NCBI RefSeq assembly: GCF_026914185.1
Contig: NC_070571.1
Coordinates: forward strand, 806,001 to 870,000
Origin: Puccinia triticina
Taxonomy: Eukaryota; Basidiomycota; Pucciniomycetes; Pucciniales; Pucciniaceae
Direction: 5' to 3'
DNA: 64,000 nt
The notes beneath the pieces were generated by a model, which saw only the letters and a list, made by a program, of their open reading frames with translations, had not been told where the DNA came from and did no database searches. Below are positions 20,931 through 32,400 of this stretch, piece by piece (position 1 is the stretch's first letter; every line of letters begins with the position of its first letter). A program made the position numbers and the translations under genes.

Positions 20931-22916
20931 GAATGCAAGTATCCTTGACCATTCTGGATTCTGGGGGTCTGGGCCTCTCCTCCTGTTCCTCCTGTTCCTT
21001 CCTCCCTTCCTTCTTCCTTTGCGCTCCTTCCTTCCGTTCCTGGTTGAGACTATTCCTTACTACAAATCCTTCCTTGGTTTGTATGTGCCTTAACTGTTGA
21101 TGTGATACTATCTCCTTCTCTTGTATGATGACTGTACTGTCTCCACCCTCTGTTGTATCCTTTTTTGGCATTGAAACAGGCACAGAACACCACAGAGGGC
21201 GGCTGAAGAGGTGGGGGAAGCTCAGCCAAGTATTTTACAATGCACTTCTCAAAAAAACTTCAGACACTATGATCTCCAGCTCAAGCAGCAGCATGGCCCG
21301 CCATTGGGGACAGGGTGAGTCCTGTGTCAGTGGGCTGGCTCTTCTTGATCTCTCTTTATTCAATCATTGTTTTCTGTTTTCTCTTGTCTTTTTTTTGCAT
21401 TTGTATATAAGGTCAGCTGGTTAAGTTTTGGCTGTTCTCTGTGCTCACCAGTCAGCTCATCTATCTTTTGTTCCTTCACTTGCATTGTTATTTGCATGCC
21501 ATGCCTTATTAGTCAATTTTCTGTTTGCTTAATGTTTACTGTGTTGAAGGTTGGGAAAATATTTATGGTTAGATCTGGGAAATTTTGGACCAAAATTTGA
21601 TCAGTTAGGAAGAGAGATGGAAATAATGCTTGGGAATTTGAGATGTTACATGAAGACTAGAGACCAAGGCGGCTGCGCCGCTGCAGTGCCTTGATGCCAC
21701 TGGGCGCCCTGAGTTGAGAATCCCCTGCTTAAGGATCAATTGGGCTACATCTAACTTGAAGTAGTATATTGGCATTCTTAATCAGACAAGCTCTCTCTTG
21801 TCCTTAAGCTGCAATTAAATCATTTTTATCACTATTTGAATTAAGACATTTCACCATGCCCCAATTCTTCTAGAATCATGTTTCCCTCTGATATTTGACT
21901 TAATTTGCAATAAAACTTCATGAAATGATTAGTTTTAATTTATCACACCTAGCCATAACTTGGTTTTAGAACCCATGGGCTACTTAAAAGTTAAAACATT
22001 TGAGAAACACTTTGACAGTAAATGAGCTTATGCAGAAAAGAGCTTTGACAAACACTTGCAAACAAACACTCAACATTAACCAGAGCAAATCTACATTTCT
22101 AAAGTCCACTTGCATTGATAGACTCAATTGATAAAGGCTTCTTTCCTCAGAGAGTGCTTGAGATAAGTAATTATTGTCCCAGTACTCACAGCCATCACTG
22201 CATGCTTGCACTGTCTCTTGCAGCTTAAAGGAGAAGATTCCTTCATTTGTAAACTATTTGTGTTGCCTGTTACCTAGGTACTCAGTACTTGGATTTGATT
22301 ACAGGTCTTTTTTTTACAGACTCCCAACGTTGAAACTAAGCCTGCTCCACAATCACGCACTGTGGCTTGATGCCGTCCCAAACACACCAAGTAGCAACAT
22401 TTTACCACTTTTACCTTGGGTCCTCAACAAGTGAAATATTTCCACAACTATGCCCTAACTTGATGGGTTCTCAGATTGAACCACAATGGCAAGTCATATT
22501 ACACAAAAAACCATCCTGACATCAATGCTACCCAACTTCAATTTCTCACTCCAAAGGCAGTCAGAAATATCAAGATTGTGACCATGCTCATCTCATTCAT
22601 TGCTGAAAGTTTACAGTTCAGGAGGGCAATGCCATCCAGCCAACCTCAGTTGTTGATCTCAGCACCCAATAGCCTTAAAGCAAGACGTCCAGCAAGTTAG
22701 CTGTGTAATTAAACATTTATTATCTCATCTTACTTGTTTGACAAGGCACTGAGTTTAATGAGGTCAAAAAACACATTTGGGTTTCAAACTTGATTTTGAT
22801 TATTCAACAAGACGTGATCATGCTACTTGAACAGTGGCATCACCACGTAGCAGCACTAACAAGGCAATCCTGAGTAGCCTAGAAGAAGGTTGAATTAATT
22901 ATGTTATAGCTCATGT
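20931..22916. other. About 2 kb with no supported gene
   Basis: ORFs are short and unrelated to anything else in the window; I found no coherent exon chain. The palindrome GCGGCTGCGCCGC at 21669-21681 is shared with 4001-4013. Confidence 0.5.
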
Positions 22917-24549
22917 TCAACATTCATTGATTATTATGTTTTTGTCCCAATCACATGGGTCCTGAACATCAAAAAAAACTATCCACACAAAAAAAAAGGA
23001 GGAGGAAGGTATATTTACCGTAGTTTGGCAATTAAGACACTGCATAGCATTGCCCACTTGTACGCCGCCACCACCACCACCAACGCCGGCGCCTCCGGCG
23101 GCAGCAGCGGCACTGTTGCTGTTGCTGTTGTTGTTAAGGCCGCCGGGGTTTTCTGAGTCAGTGGGAGCCAAGTAGGGCATCTGTTTGGAGCGTTTGCGGG
23201 CCTCGGCAATCGAGCTAGGCAGGCAGGACGGGCCGCCTCTGAATGAGATCTTGGAATGGATATCCTCGCGCTCCTTTTTCTCCCCCAATGTCGCACTAGC
23301 AGCAGCAGCAGAGTTAGTGTGGTCTTGGGTAGCAGGGGCGGCGGCGGCGGTGACACGGGTCGACGAGGCCTTGCTGGAGCTGCTCGTGCTGCTGGGACTC
23401 GACACCGCCACGCTCGTCGAGGGCTTAGTCTCCAAGACGTCCGGCTGGACGGCGGCGGGGGCAACACCGTCCTGGAGCCACTGGTCGCGGGCAGAGTGGG
23501 CCATGGGGGTGCCATCGAAGTGGTCGAGCTGGATTATCTATCGGCATGAGGACGGGTTAAAAACCAGTTCTTAAAGTAGACAATCGTACAAAAAGAAGAC
23601 TTACGCGACGAACGAGCTCATCCAAGTACTGCCGGTGGGATGCCGACATAGGAATAAACGCGAGCGCATCTAGGGCTTCATCTGCTGTTGAGAGCGTCTC
23701 TGGGAGGGTCCTGGGTGGAGATGGCGATGGAATGACAGGTGCGGCGGCAACGGGGGTGGATGCCCGGGCATGTACTGCATCTCGATCGATGGGAGAATAT
23801 CCATCAGCGACCGAAGAGGCCTTGTGCTCTGGGTTCACTGTTGCTTTTTGGATACTCGTGAAAACGTCGTTGAATGAAGGAGCTTCTTTCCCTTTGAGGC
23901 TTTGTTCCACGGAGGATGCAAACGTTTCAGCATCGACACCAATGGGCGCAACAAAGGAGGTCTGGAGCAACAATCCCACCAGCTCGTCAACGGTGACTTT
24001 AAGTTGCTTGAGCTTGACTGTGACCCGGATTGATTCGGCGAAGGTGGCCTCCGAGCCTGGGCCCTTGTTCCCAACGAGGGCAATCATTTGCTTGGCCAGG
24101 GATAACTTGCGTCGACGGACGGATGGGCTGTATTTCTGTTCGAGCAGCGCGAAAATTGAGTAGGGGTCCTCTTCATTGTTGCTGTCGATGACGGCAAGGA
24201 TATCCAAATGGACGGTGGACCGAGGGAGCCAGGAAATCGAGTTCTGCTTGTCGACGAGGCGGCTGGTGAAGTTGCTTTCTGCCGATGTGAACTTATCGAT
24301 ATGGAAGACGTTTTGCAGCTTCCAATTGATCCCCTTCTCCCAGATCTCAAAGTTTGAACCATCGCGCTGAGGATGTCGGGGGGCGTGATGCGGTCGACGA
24401 GCGAGGGAAACTCCGGGGCAAAGAAGGTGTGCTGCTGCTGCTGCAGGGGCAAGCTCGTCGGAGGAGCTCGAAGTCAAGGTGAACCAAGAGGCCTGGAACC
24501 TGTACTTGAACTTGCCTTCCTGGTTCGGATCGCTCGGAGACAACGTCAA
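22917..24549 (-). pseudogene. Gag/UBN2-like gene (Copia-type Gag relative), frame-disrupted
   Basis: Minus-strand exons 23605-24549, 23019-23537 and 22917-22961 join in frame through introns of 67 and 57 nt with GTAAGT/GTAAAT donors and TAG/CAG acceptors. The first exon has the DGSNFEIWEKGI block and following helical region (LLEQKYS, then RRRKLSLAKQMIAL) that resemble the UBN2/Gag family of Copia elements. The second exon is Ser/Ala/Gly-rich and ends CLNCQT, possibly half of a zinc knuckle. Upstream of the DGSNFE block the sensible frame changes near 24360 (from one containing APEFPSLVDRITPPDILS) and again at a (CAG)n run near 24440, so the 5' part is frameshifted. It is GC-rich and CpG-rich compared with its neighbours. 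It may be an old domesticated Gag now decaying, or a host gene. Confidence 0.5.
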
Positions 24550-24896
24550 GCTGAATAGATCAAACTTGTCTGGCTGGCTTGCAGTCGACCCCTGGGCCTG
24601 CTGCTGGAGAAGGAGAAATGCAGATTGTCAGACCATCTTGCTGCTGTGCACAAACGGGAGAGAGAGAGGGAGAGAGACAGCGGACCTTTTCATAGCCAGA
24701 AAGATCAAGGCCCATGCAGTACTGACCCTTGCAAGGGTCGGTGGCGGTATTCGGTCGAACAACGGACTCAAGGGTGGAGGACGGTGGAGCAACTCAGGGT
24801 ATCGAGGCCAGCAGGGGAGCAATCAGCAGAGTCGGGGGCCTGTTTATCATTGCGCTGCTGGGCCAGAGCCGGGTGTCTAGAAGAGGCAGGTCAGAA

Positions 24897-24938
24897 GGTG
24901 TTGGTGGTCCTCTTGAGCTCAAGAGGACCACCAACACC
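24897..24938. repeat. Perfect 42-bp palindrome
   Basis: The 21 bases GGTGTTGGTGGTCCTCTTGAG (first 20: GGTGTTGGTGGTCCTCTTGA) are followed without spacer by their exact reverse complement, centred between 24917 and 24918. No protein-coding explanation. Confidence 0.9.
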
Positions 24939-25496
24939 GGCAAAGGCGTTGAGGTGGCGTGGCGAAGGCGGTGGCGCTGCTTGTGGGTAGTAACCACAAT
25001 AATGGTTGTGTCTTTGCCTGGGTGGGCTGGTTTGTTGTCAGGGCCGGGGTGGGGGGGGGGGGGTAGGTGTGCTTAGTCGTGTGTTTGTCAATGGTGTGGG
25101 TGAGCAGGGGAGGTCTATAAAAAGCGGCCAGTGTTGGATGTTGAATCCCCAGGCAACTCACCGGCTGTAATTCCAGTCCGGGGGTCGTCTCACCCTTGTC
25201 CGCTGTTGCATTTGCGCAGTCTGGCAAGGGATATTTGGGGACCCCCCTGTGCTTTAGGGCTTGGGGTCTTCTTCCCAACGCTTTTTAACCCTGCTAGACA
25301 GGAATGGGTGTTGGGCCACGGTGTGTCAGCTTGCTGCGCTGGGTGGCTGGGTGCGGGACAATTTTTTTTGGTCATTTTTGTTGTATGGCCTGCTTTTTTT
25401 TTGTGTATTGCTGGAATTGTAGGATGAATGTGGCCCTGTGATTGCTTTTTTTGTAAATGGGGGAACCTTTGATTTTTTTTTTTTTTGTGATTTGCT

Positions 25497-25557
25497 TAAT
25501 TGGGGGGGGTTCAAAGTTGACTCCTGCACTGTTTCAGGACCAAAATTCAGGAAAAAA
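25497..25557. repeat. End of a MITE family also present at 34881-34991 (inverted)
   Basis: The segment with TTCAAAGTTGACTCCTGCAC and CTGTTTCAGGA followed by AAATTCAGGAAAAAAAA is nearly identical to the reverse complement of 34930-34990. The matching other end is not seen nearby, so this copy is partial or the two are ends of one larger element. Confidence 0.6.
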
Positions 25558-25837
25558 AATGGACCTGAATTCCTTCCTGCAAACCCAATTTCCTTCACGA
25601 GGAGGGGATGCAGAGGGGCCTTCCTGAATCAGGAAACACCCCAAATTCCTGAATCCATGGCCTCCAATAGAGAAAAATCTCTTTTGAACACACCTCATCA
25701 GATCCATGGCCTCAACTGACCGGTCATCGAGTCAATAACAGATGCAGTCCACAGAATACTCCCACGTACACCCCACTCAATGACCACAGCTCACTTTAAC
25801 CAATCCCCACCACTCAATGACCCAATGACCCGACCGG

Positions 25838-26801
25838 TGTGGTGCTCCATTCCAAACCATAAGTAGTATTTTATTGCTTTTCTTTACATATATTCATCAT
25901 TACATTGCCCATTTCCCCATAACCCTTCACAAAAACCTCATTATTATTGCATATTCAGATTCTACGCCAAATTTTACCTATAGTCACTCATACATAGTAC
26001 CCCCTTATCTTCAATGGTTCAGTAGTTATAAAGGATATAAGACTTACAGACAACCTACATTCTTCATTAGTTACAATATTCATTTCATTAGTAACCTACT
26101 TGAATCATTACAGTAAATTCCTTTTACATATTTATTCTCACATACTAAACTCTTGACATACATTTCTTATTATGTACTATGCCTATTGTACACCTTACAT
26201 CATTGGATCTGTGCTTACCTCTTTCAGTAGTGCTCATCATTACAAGTAGTTACTATGTTCTCATCACTCTTCCCCATTAGTACATTCTTTTATTCCCATA
26301 ACCAGCATTCCCCTTTCAGCATTGCTCATCATTACATACTGTTACTATGTTCACATCACTTTTCCTCATTTGTACAACCTTCATTCTCATAGCCAGAACT
26401 CCTCATTGTCTGTGCTCATCCTTCCTTCATATAAGAACTGTCTTTCCCCCCTCACTTGCACCTCATGCAGAATTTATATATAATTTTAGATACAGAAATT
26501 AGAAGTGCCCATTCTCATCAAACCATTGCCATTGAACCATTGCCCATTGCTTTCCCCCCCCTTTCAACCATTACTCCAACTCTCTTACCCTCAGTAGTCA
26601 GTAGTTAAGCTCATAGTACTAGCTCCTAAGATCAAGCAGAAATCAGCCACACCTTTTCTTCTTTTTCTTAGTGTTACTCTCATCCCCTCAGCATTAGTCA
26701 GGAAGGCAGCCTCATCAGCACCCTTGCATAGCTTACATTAGTACTAGTGTTGCTATCCATTTCCCTTCCAAGCTCTATTCTCCCCTTTGAGTAGTTCCAC
26801 A
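25838..26801 (+). repeat. Putative 5' LTR of the second Ty3 element
   Basis: The right border is secure: ..CCACA at 26801, 2 nt before a PBS identical to that of the first element. The left border is a guess based on TGTGGTGCTCC at 25838, which resembles the other element's LTR start. A 95-bp tandem duplication (about 26226-26400, units beginning GTGCTCATCATTACA) lies inside. No second LTR copy is visible to confirm the start. Confidence 0.45.
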
Positions 26802-26803
26802 AG

Positions 26804-26820
26804 TGGTGTCCCAACAGTGG
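26804..26820 (+). other. Primer binding site of the second Ty3 element
   Basis: TGGTGTCCCAACAGTGG, identical to the PBS of the first element, 2 nt after the LTR end. Confidence 0.85.
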
Positions 26821-27027
26821 CCTTTCTATACTTCAGATATCTTCAGCTCTAGTAACACTCTTACCATCAGCTACATACTACTTTTACCTACACATCCTCA
26901 TACTCCTTTCTTTAAAAATCAACCTCCTGCTTTTAGAATCAACTTCAACCAACAATAACACTATCAGCATCTCCATTATCAACCTTCAACACTCTTCAGG
27001 TTTAGATTCAACTTACCTGCTTCAATC

Positions 27028-29475
27028 ATGTCTGCCCAAGGATCTCCCAACACCAATGTTGCTCCCAGTCTTTACCCTCCAGTGGATCCATCCAGTAATG
27101 CTGCAGTTCAGGACTCCACCACTTCCAATGCTGGTCAGACTCAGGTTCCTCCTACTGGTCCAAGTTACCAACCTTCTTCTACTGGTCCAGGTCCACAGGC
27201 TTCTTCCAATGCTCCAGATCCTCAGGTTTCTTCTACTCCACAAGTCAACTCCAGTTCTTACAGACCTCCATTTGGACCTCAGACTTCTGGTATTCCTAGA
27301 CACACAGGATATAGAGATACCAATCAGCCTTCAGAAGATTCAGAAGATTTAGAGGCACCTCCACCCCGCTTTCCCAGGTTCCAGAGCCAAAGGGACGACT
27401 CAACACACTCCACCAGGTCCAACACTCACTTTTTAAATAAGGAACCAGCTATGCCTAGGTATCAGGATCCTGTCAGCAGAGGAGTAAAGATCAAACCCAT
27501 GGACAAGGAGCTCTTCTTTGATGGAACCAACATGCCTGTGGAGAAATTCATTAGAAGGTATGAAAGTGCTGGAAGAGATGATGGTGCTAACTCTAAGGAA
27601 CTGGCTGGACAAATCATTGCTTTTATCAAAGGGTTGGACCTTAAGGATGAAGTGGAAGACATGTCAGGCCATGAAAACTTGGATTGGGAAACCCTGAAGA
27701 AACAGTTACTCACCAGATTTGGAACCTCTCAGCCATTGGTCAGATATACCAGGGAGGATCTCAGGAAACTAGTCTACAAATCAGCTCAGGATGGAGGAAT
27801 CAGCACCTTGGAAACCTTCAACACATTCAGAAACAAGTTTGAAACCATCACTCACTACTTGGTAAGAATGGGGTACAGTACCAGCCTGGAGGAATTCAGA
27901 CACCTTCTTTTGGAAACTCTTCACAAGGATCTGGATCAAAGGGTTACTAGGAGCTTGATGAAGGACAATCAAATGCTAGCCTCAAAGGATGGAGGTGATA
28001 TCTTGCCAGACACTGAAACTCTTCTTACCTACATTCACCAGGGAGTCTACTCAAGATCAGTGGTCAACAGAAGGACTGAATGGAGGGCAGAAGAGAAATT
28101 CACTTTGGACAACTCACCTAGGACCTCCAAACCCACACCTGCTACTCAGGGAGCTGCCCCTACTGCTTCTACTTCTCTGGACAAACAAGTGGAACTCCTT
28201 ACCAAACAACTTGCATCTCTCACTGCTGGCAAAGGACTACCCCCCCACATGGACAAACCTGCTAGGACCTGGCCATTCAAATGCTATCATTGTCATCAGG
28301 AAACCCATGGAACCAACAGCTGCTCTCAACTTGCCCAGGACATGTCTAGTGGTGCTGTTATCAAGGATGGCAGAGATTACAGACTTCCAGACAAATCAGT
28401 TATTCCCTGGATTCCAAGCAGACCAATCAGAACCCCAGTGGAAGAGTACTCTAAAACTAAGCTCACATCTTCTTTTGGCCAACTAAAGGAGGACCCAGTC
28501 TATTATCAAACCCATAGTTATGAAGCAGACCTTGGAAAGAGGACCAGAAAAAACTCTAAGGATCAGGATGAAGAGGAATCAGCCAAGTCAGACAAAAGGA
28601 TCAGGAAGGAGAAACAGGACCTAATGGACATGGATACAGAGGACTTACTTCACATGACACAGCCCCCTACTCCTAGTGCTTCCAAATCCCCTACTTCAAA
28701 AGGCTCCCCTCAGGTCAGATTCCAGGATAAGGACAAGGATTCAACCACTGCACCTAAGGACAAACCAGTTAAGAAAACCTATTTGGAAAAGACTTTGGCC
28801 AAGGAGTACCCAGGAATTGAAGAGGAAGTGGCTAGTAGGATGTTGACTGCAGGAAAGATGGAGTTGGCTTTTGGAGAAATCTTTGCTATATCACCAGGAG
28901 TTACTGATTGTATTAGGAAGAAGATAACCAACAGAAGGGTCCCATTGGATGGTGTCAAATCAGCAAACTTCACAGACATGGAGGATGGAGAAGAACCAGC
29001 ACAGGAGCAACCCACTACTCACTACTCCTGCCCCCTTGGATACATCACCATCACTATTGGAGGAGAGAAACATCAAGCACTCTTGGATACTGGCTCTATG
29101 GTCAACATTATTCCTGAAACTCTTGCACATAAACTTGGATTAGTACTCACTGCTAAATCTATGAAGCTCAAAGGAATTGGAGGTCACCTTACTGATATAC
29201 CTGGAATTGCTGAAGATGTGGAGGTAACCATTGGGAAAGTAGTCAGGACAGTTCATTTCTGGGTAGCCAAAGGACCAGTTCAGATGATTATTGGAAAGCC
29301 TTTCTTGATGGATGTCTCAGCTAACATCAACTACAATGGAGCCAGAGGAGAAGCACTTTCAATCATGGATTCAGCTGGTCAGACTTTTTTGGTTCCAATT
29401 ATACTCCCCAGTAATCAGAAGTGGGAAACCAGCAATATACCTTCCAATTCTGGACTGTTAAATTTTTTAGATTGA
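27028..29475 (+). CDS. Ty3 Gag-protease, 815 aa
   Basis: ATG at 27028 starts a Pro/Ser/Thr/Gln-rich N-terminus (about 1-110), then a Gag helical domain (about 155-340), a zinc knuckle C-YH-C-HQET-H-GTNS-C near 418, a charged linker, and a retropepsin-type protease with LLDTGSMVNIIPE near 686. The frame stops with TGA at 29473-29475. The pol ORF overlaps in the -1 frame, and just before the stop lies TTTTTTA. The protein corresponds to residues 1 to about 880 of the fused 1963-aa protein at 10030-15921. The product would form particles and process the polyprotein. Confidence 0.93.
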   Translation: MSAQGSPNTNVAPSLYPPVDPSSNAAVQDSTTSNAGQTQVPPTGPSYQPSSTGPGPQASSNAPDPQVSSTPQVNSSSYRPPFGPQTSGIPRHTGYRDTNQPSEDSEDLEAPPPRFPRFQSQRDDSTHSTRSNTHFLNKEPAMPRYQDPVSRGVKIKPMDKELFFDGTNMPVEKFIRRYESAGRDDGANSKELAGQIIAFIKGLDLKDEVEDMSGHENLDWETLKKQLLTRFGTSQPLVRYTREDLRKLVYKSAQDGGISTLETFNTFRNKFETITHYLVRMGYSTSLEEFRHLLLETLHKDLDQRVTRSLMKDNQMLASKDGGDILPDTETLLTYIHQGVYSRSVVNRRTEWRAEEKFTLDNSPRTSKPTPATQGAAPTASTSLDKQVELLTKQLASLTAGKGLPPHMDKPARTWPFKCYHCHQETHGTNSCSQLAQDMSSGAVIKDGRDYRLPDKSVIPWIPSRPIRTPVEEYSKTKLTSSFGQLKEDPVYYQTHSYEADLGKRTRKNSKDQDEEESAKSDKRIRKEKQDLMDMDTEDLLHMTQPPTPSASKSPTSKGSPQVRFQDKDKDSTTAPKDKPVKKTYLEKTLAKEYPGIEEEVASRMLTAGKMELAFGEIFAISPGVTDCIRKKITNRRVPLDGVKSANFTDMEDGEEPAQEQPTTHYSCPLGYITITIGGEKHQALLDTGSMVNIIPETLAHKLGLVLTAKSMKLKGIGGHLTDIPGIAEDVEVTIGKVVRTVHFWVAKGPVQMIIGKPFLMDVSANINYNGARGEALSIMDSAGQTFLVPIILPSNQKWETSNIPSNSGLLNFLD

Positions 29476-32400
29476 GACCAGGTTTTCAGTTCCCTTCCCT
29501 TACAACTGCAACCCTGGAAAACAACCAAAAGCAACAAACTGTAGACACTCATTCAGCAAAGTATAAATCAACTCTAAAAAAAATAAAACCAGTAAACCAA
29601 CCAATGCCATTATCTCTCAATCCCCCATTATCAAGGCCACCACTCTCAAGAGATCCTTACCTCACTCCTTTAAGCCCTTTTCCTCCACCATTCACTCCTA
29701 CCTCTAAGCTTACTCAAGAAAGGCTGGACCTCATCAATTTTGGACCTCCTGGATGGCTTTCTCCTCAAGAATATCTCCTGCTGGTATGGGTAATTGTGAT
29801 TAGACAAGGTGCTTTGGCTTTTGTGGAAACAGAAAGAGGCCTTCTTAAACACACCTATGTACAGCCTTATATTATTCCAGTCATTCCCCATGAACCTTGG
29901 CAACAGAAACCAATTCCAATTCCTGCACCCATCAAGGACCAGGTTATAGAATTGGTAAGGGAAAGACTCAGCACTGGCCTCTATGAACAATCCTTTTCCA
30001 GTTATTCCAGCCCTATATTTTGTGTAAAGAAGCAGGATGGTAAGCTCAGAATTGTACATGACCTTCAGAAACTCAACAAAGTCACCATTAAGGACGCTGG
30101 ACTACCACCAAAGACAGAGGAACTCATTGAATCATTTACTGGAAGGGCTTGCTATGGACTAGGTGATATTATGGGAGGATATGATGAAAGAGAATTAGCT
30201 CCAGAATCCAGACCTTTGACCACCTTTGAAACACCCCTTGGAAGATTTCAACTTACCAGATTACCCCAAGGAGCCACCAATTCAGTTGCAGTTTACCAGG
30301 CCCAAATGATGTGGATACTCCAGGATGAACTACCTCAACATATGGGAATCTTTGTGGATGATGGAGGTATAAAAGGACCAACCTCTGACTACAATGAAGA
30401 AACTCTAAAGGACAACCCCCAGATTAGAAGATTTATCTATGAATATGCCATTACTCTGGAAAGGATTCTTTTCAGGATTGAAGAAGCTGGACTCACCATC
30501 TCTGGGAAGAAATTTGCTTGCTGTGTACCTGCTCTGGATCTGGTTGGCCATGTGGTTTGTAAGGAAGGCAGAAGGATATCCATCAAGAAGCTCAACAAAA
30601 TTGAAACCTGGCCAACTCCCACCACTCCTTCAGATGTCAGAGGATTCCTAGGTATCTGTGTATATGTTAGAATGTTCATTAAAAATTACTCAACCCTCAC
30701 TGCTCCACTCAGAAGACTCACCAGGAAGGACTCCTCTTGGGGTTGGACTGAAGATTGCCAGGATGCCTTTGAGGACCTTAAAAGGATTGTTGGAACTGAT
30801 ATCACCCTAAAGAAATTGGACTATGGACCTGATGCTGGCTTAATCAAACTCTCAGTGGACTCCAGTGTTATTGCTGCAGGTGCCGTTCTTACTCAACAGG
30901 ATTCTGATGGATTGGATAGGCCTGTGTTATATGAGTCAGTAGTCTTTTCACCCAGGGAATCAAAGTACTCACAATCCAAATTAGAACTCTGTGGTGTTGC
31001 CAAGATCCTCAAGAAACTTCAAACCAAACTGTGGGGCCAACATTTTCAACTCAGAGTGGATGCCCAGTGCCTTATTGGAATGATCAACAACCCTTCACTT
31101 CCCAATGCCCCTATGAACAGATGGATTGGATTTATTCAGTTATTCTCCTATGACCTTGTTCACACTCCTGGAAAAACTTTCACCTTACCTGATGGACTTT
31201 CAAGAAGACCCCCTGATTCTGATGAAGATGATTGTCCTAGCTTTGATGAAGATGAAACCTGGATCAAACCTCACCCTGGATTTGGAACTAAACATTCTTC
31301 TTTTGGCCTGCTTCTGGGGACATCAGCTAAGTTGGGGGAGGGGGTAAGTAACTTGCAGCAAGGAATTTGGAAGCACCTCCAGGAATACCTTTCAACCATG
31401 AACAAACCTCCAGGATGCAGCAGCCTGGAATTCAAGCAAATTTTGCATAAATCAGCCAACTTCTTCCTTTCCAATGGAGTCTTGCACAGGATCAACAAAC
31501 CATTCTCTCAGATAGTAGTCACCTCTCCTTCAGCTCAGAAATCCATCCTCAATTCCCTTCATGAATCCTTAGGCCACAGAAGTATTGCTGAAACCTACAG
31601 AAGGATTAAACTCAGATTTTGGTGGCCAGGTCTCAAGAGAGGTGTTACCAAGTGGGTCCAGTCTTGTGAAACTTGCCAGAAGAGGAGTTCAAAATTGCCA
31701 ATGGAACCCAAGAAACCTACAGGAGCAGCAACCATCTTTGGAAGAGTCAGTTTGGATACAGTTCACATCAAAGCTGGCAAATGGAAGTACCTGGTAATTG
31801 CAAGAGATGACCTTTCTGGATGGGTAGAGGCAGTTGGACTAGAAAAGATTCAGGCAAAGAAAATCTCTCAGTGGTTCTTGGAAAACTGGATCTACAGATA
31901 TGGAGCCCCTTGGTCAGTCACAGTGGATGGAGGCTCTGAGTTTGGACAGCAATTTCAAAAATCCCTTCTGGAATCTGGAATCAAAATCAAAGTCACCACT
32001 CCTTATTATCCTGAAGCAAATGGTATGGTAGAAAGAGGACATCAGGCAATTAAGGATACCTTGGTCAAGCTCTGTGGAAAGGAAGGCAAGAAATGGAGGA
32101 ATTATTTACCTTTGGTTTTATTTGCAGACAGAATTTCCACCAAAAGATCAACTGGATACTCACCTTATGAACTAGTTCTTGGACAGCCCCCCATCTTACC
32201 CATTGACCTAGAATTGGAAACCTTCTTTGGAGTGGATTGGTCAAAGGTAGAATCAACTCAGGATCTTTTATTGGCTAGGACTCAGCAGCTTGAAAACAGG
32301 GATACCATCTTGCAGCAAGCACACCAGCAGCTCATGGATTCCAGGAAGAACTCTGTGGACTATTGGAACAAGAAGAAAACATCAAGGCAGCCACTAAAGA

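Noticed and set aside
23015..23574. Overlapping plus- and minus-strand ORFs over the Gag-like gene's second exon
   Set aside because: Shadows of a GC-rich, Ala/Ser/Gly-coding exon; only the frame joined by splice sites on the minus strand is consistent.
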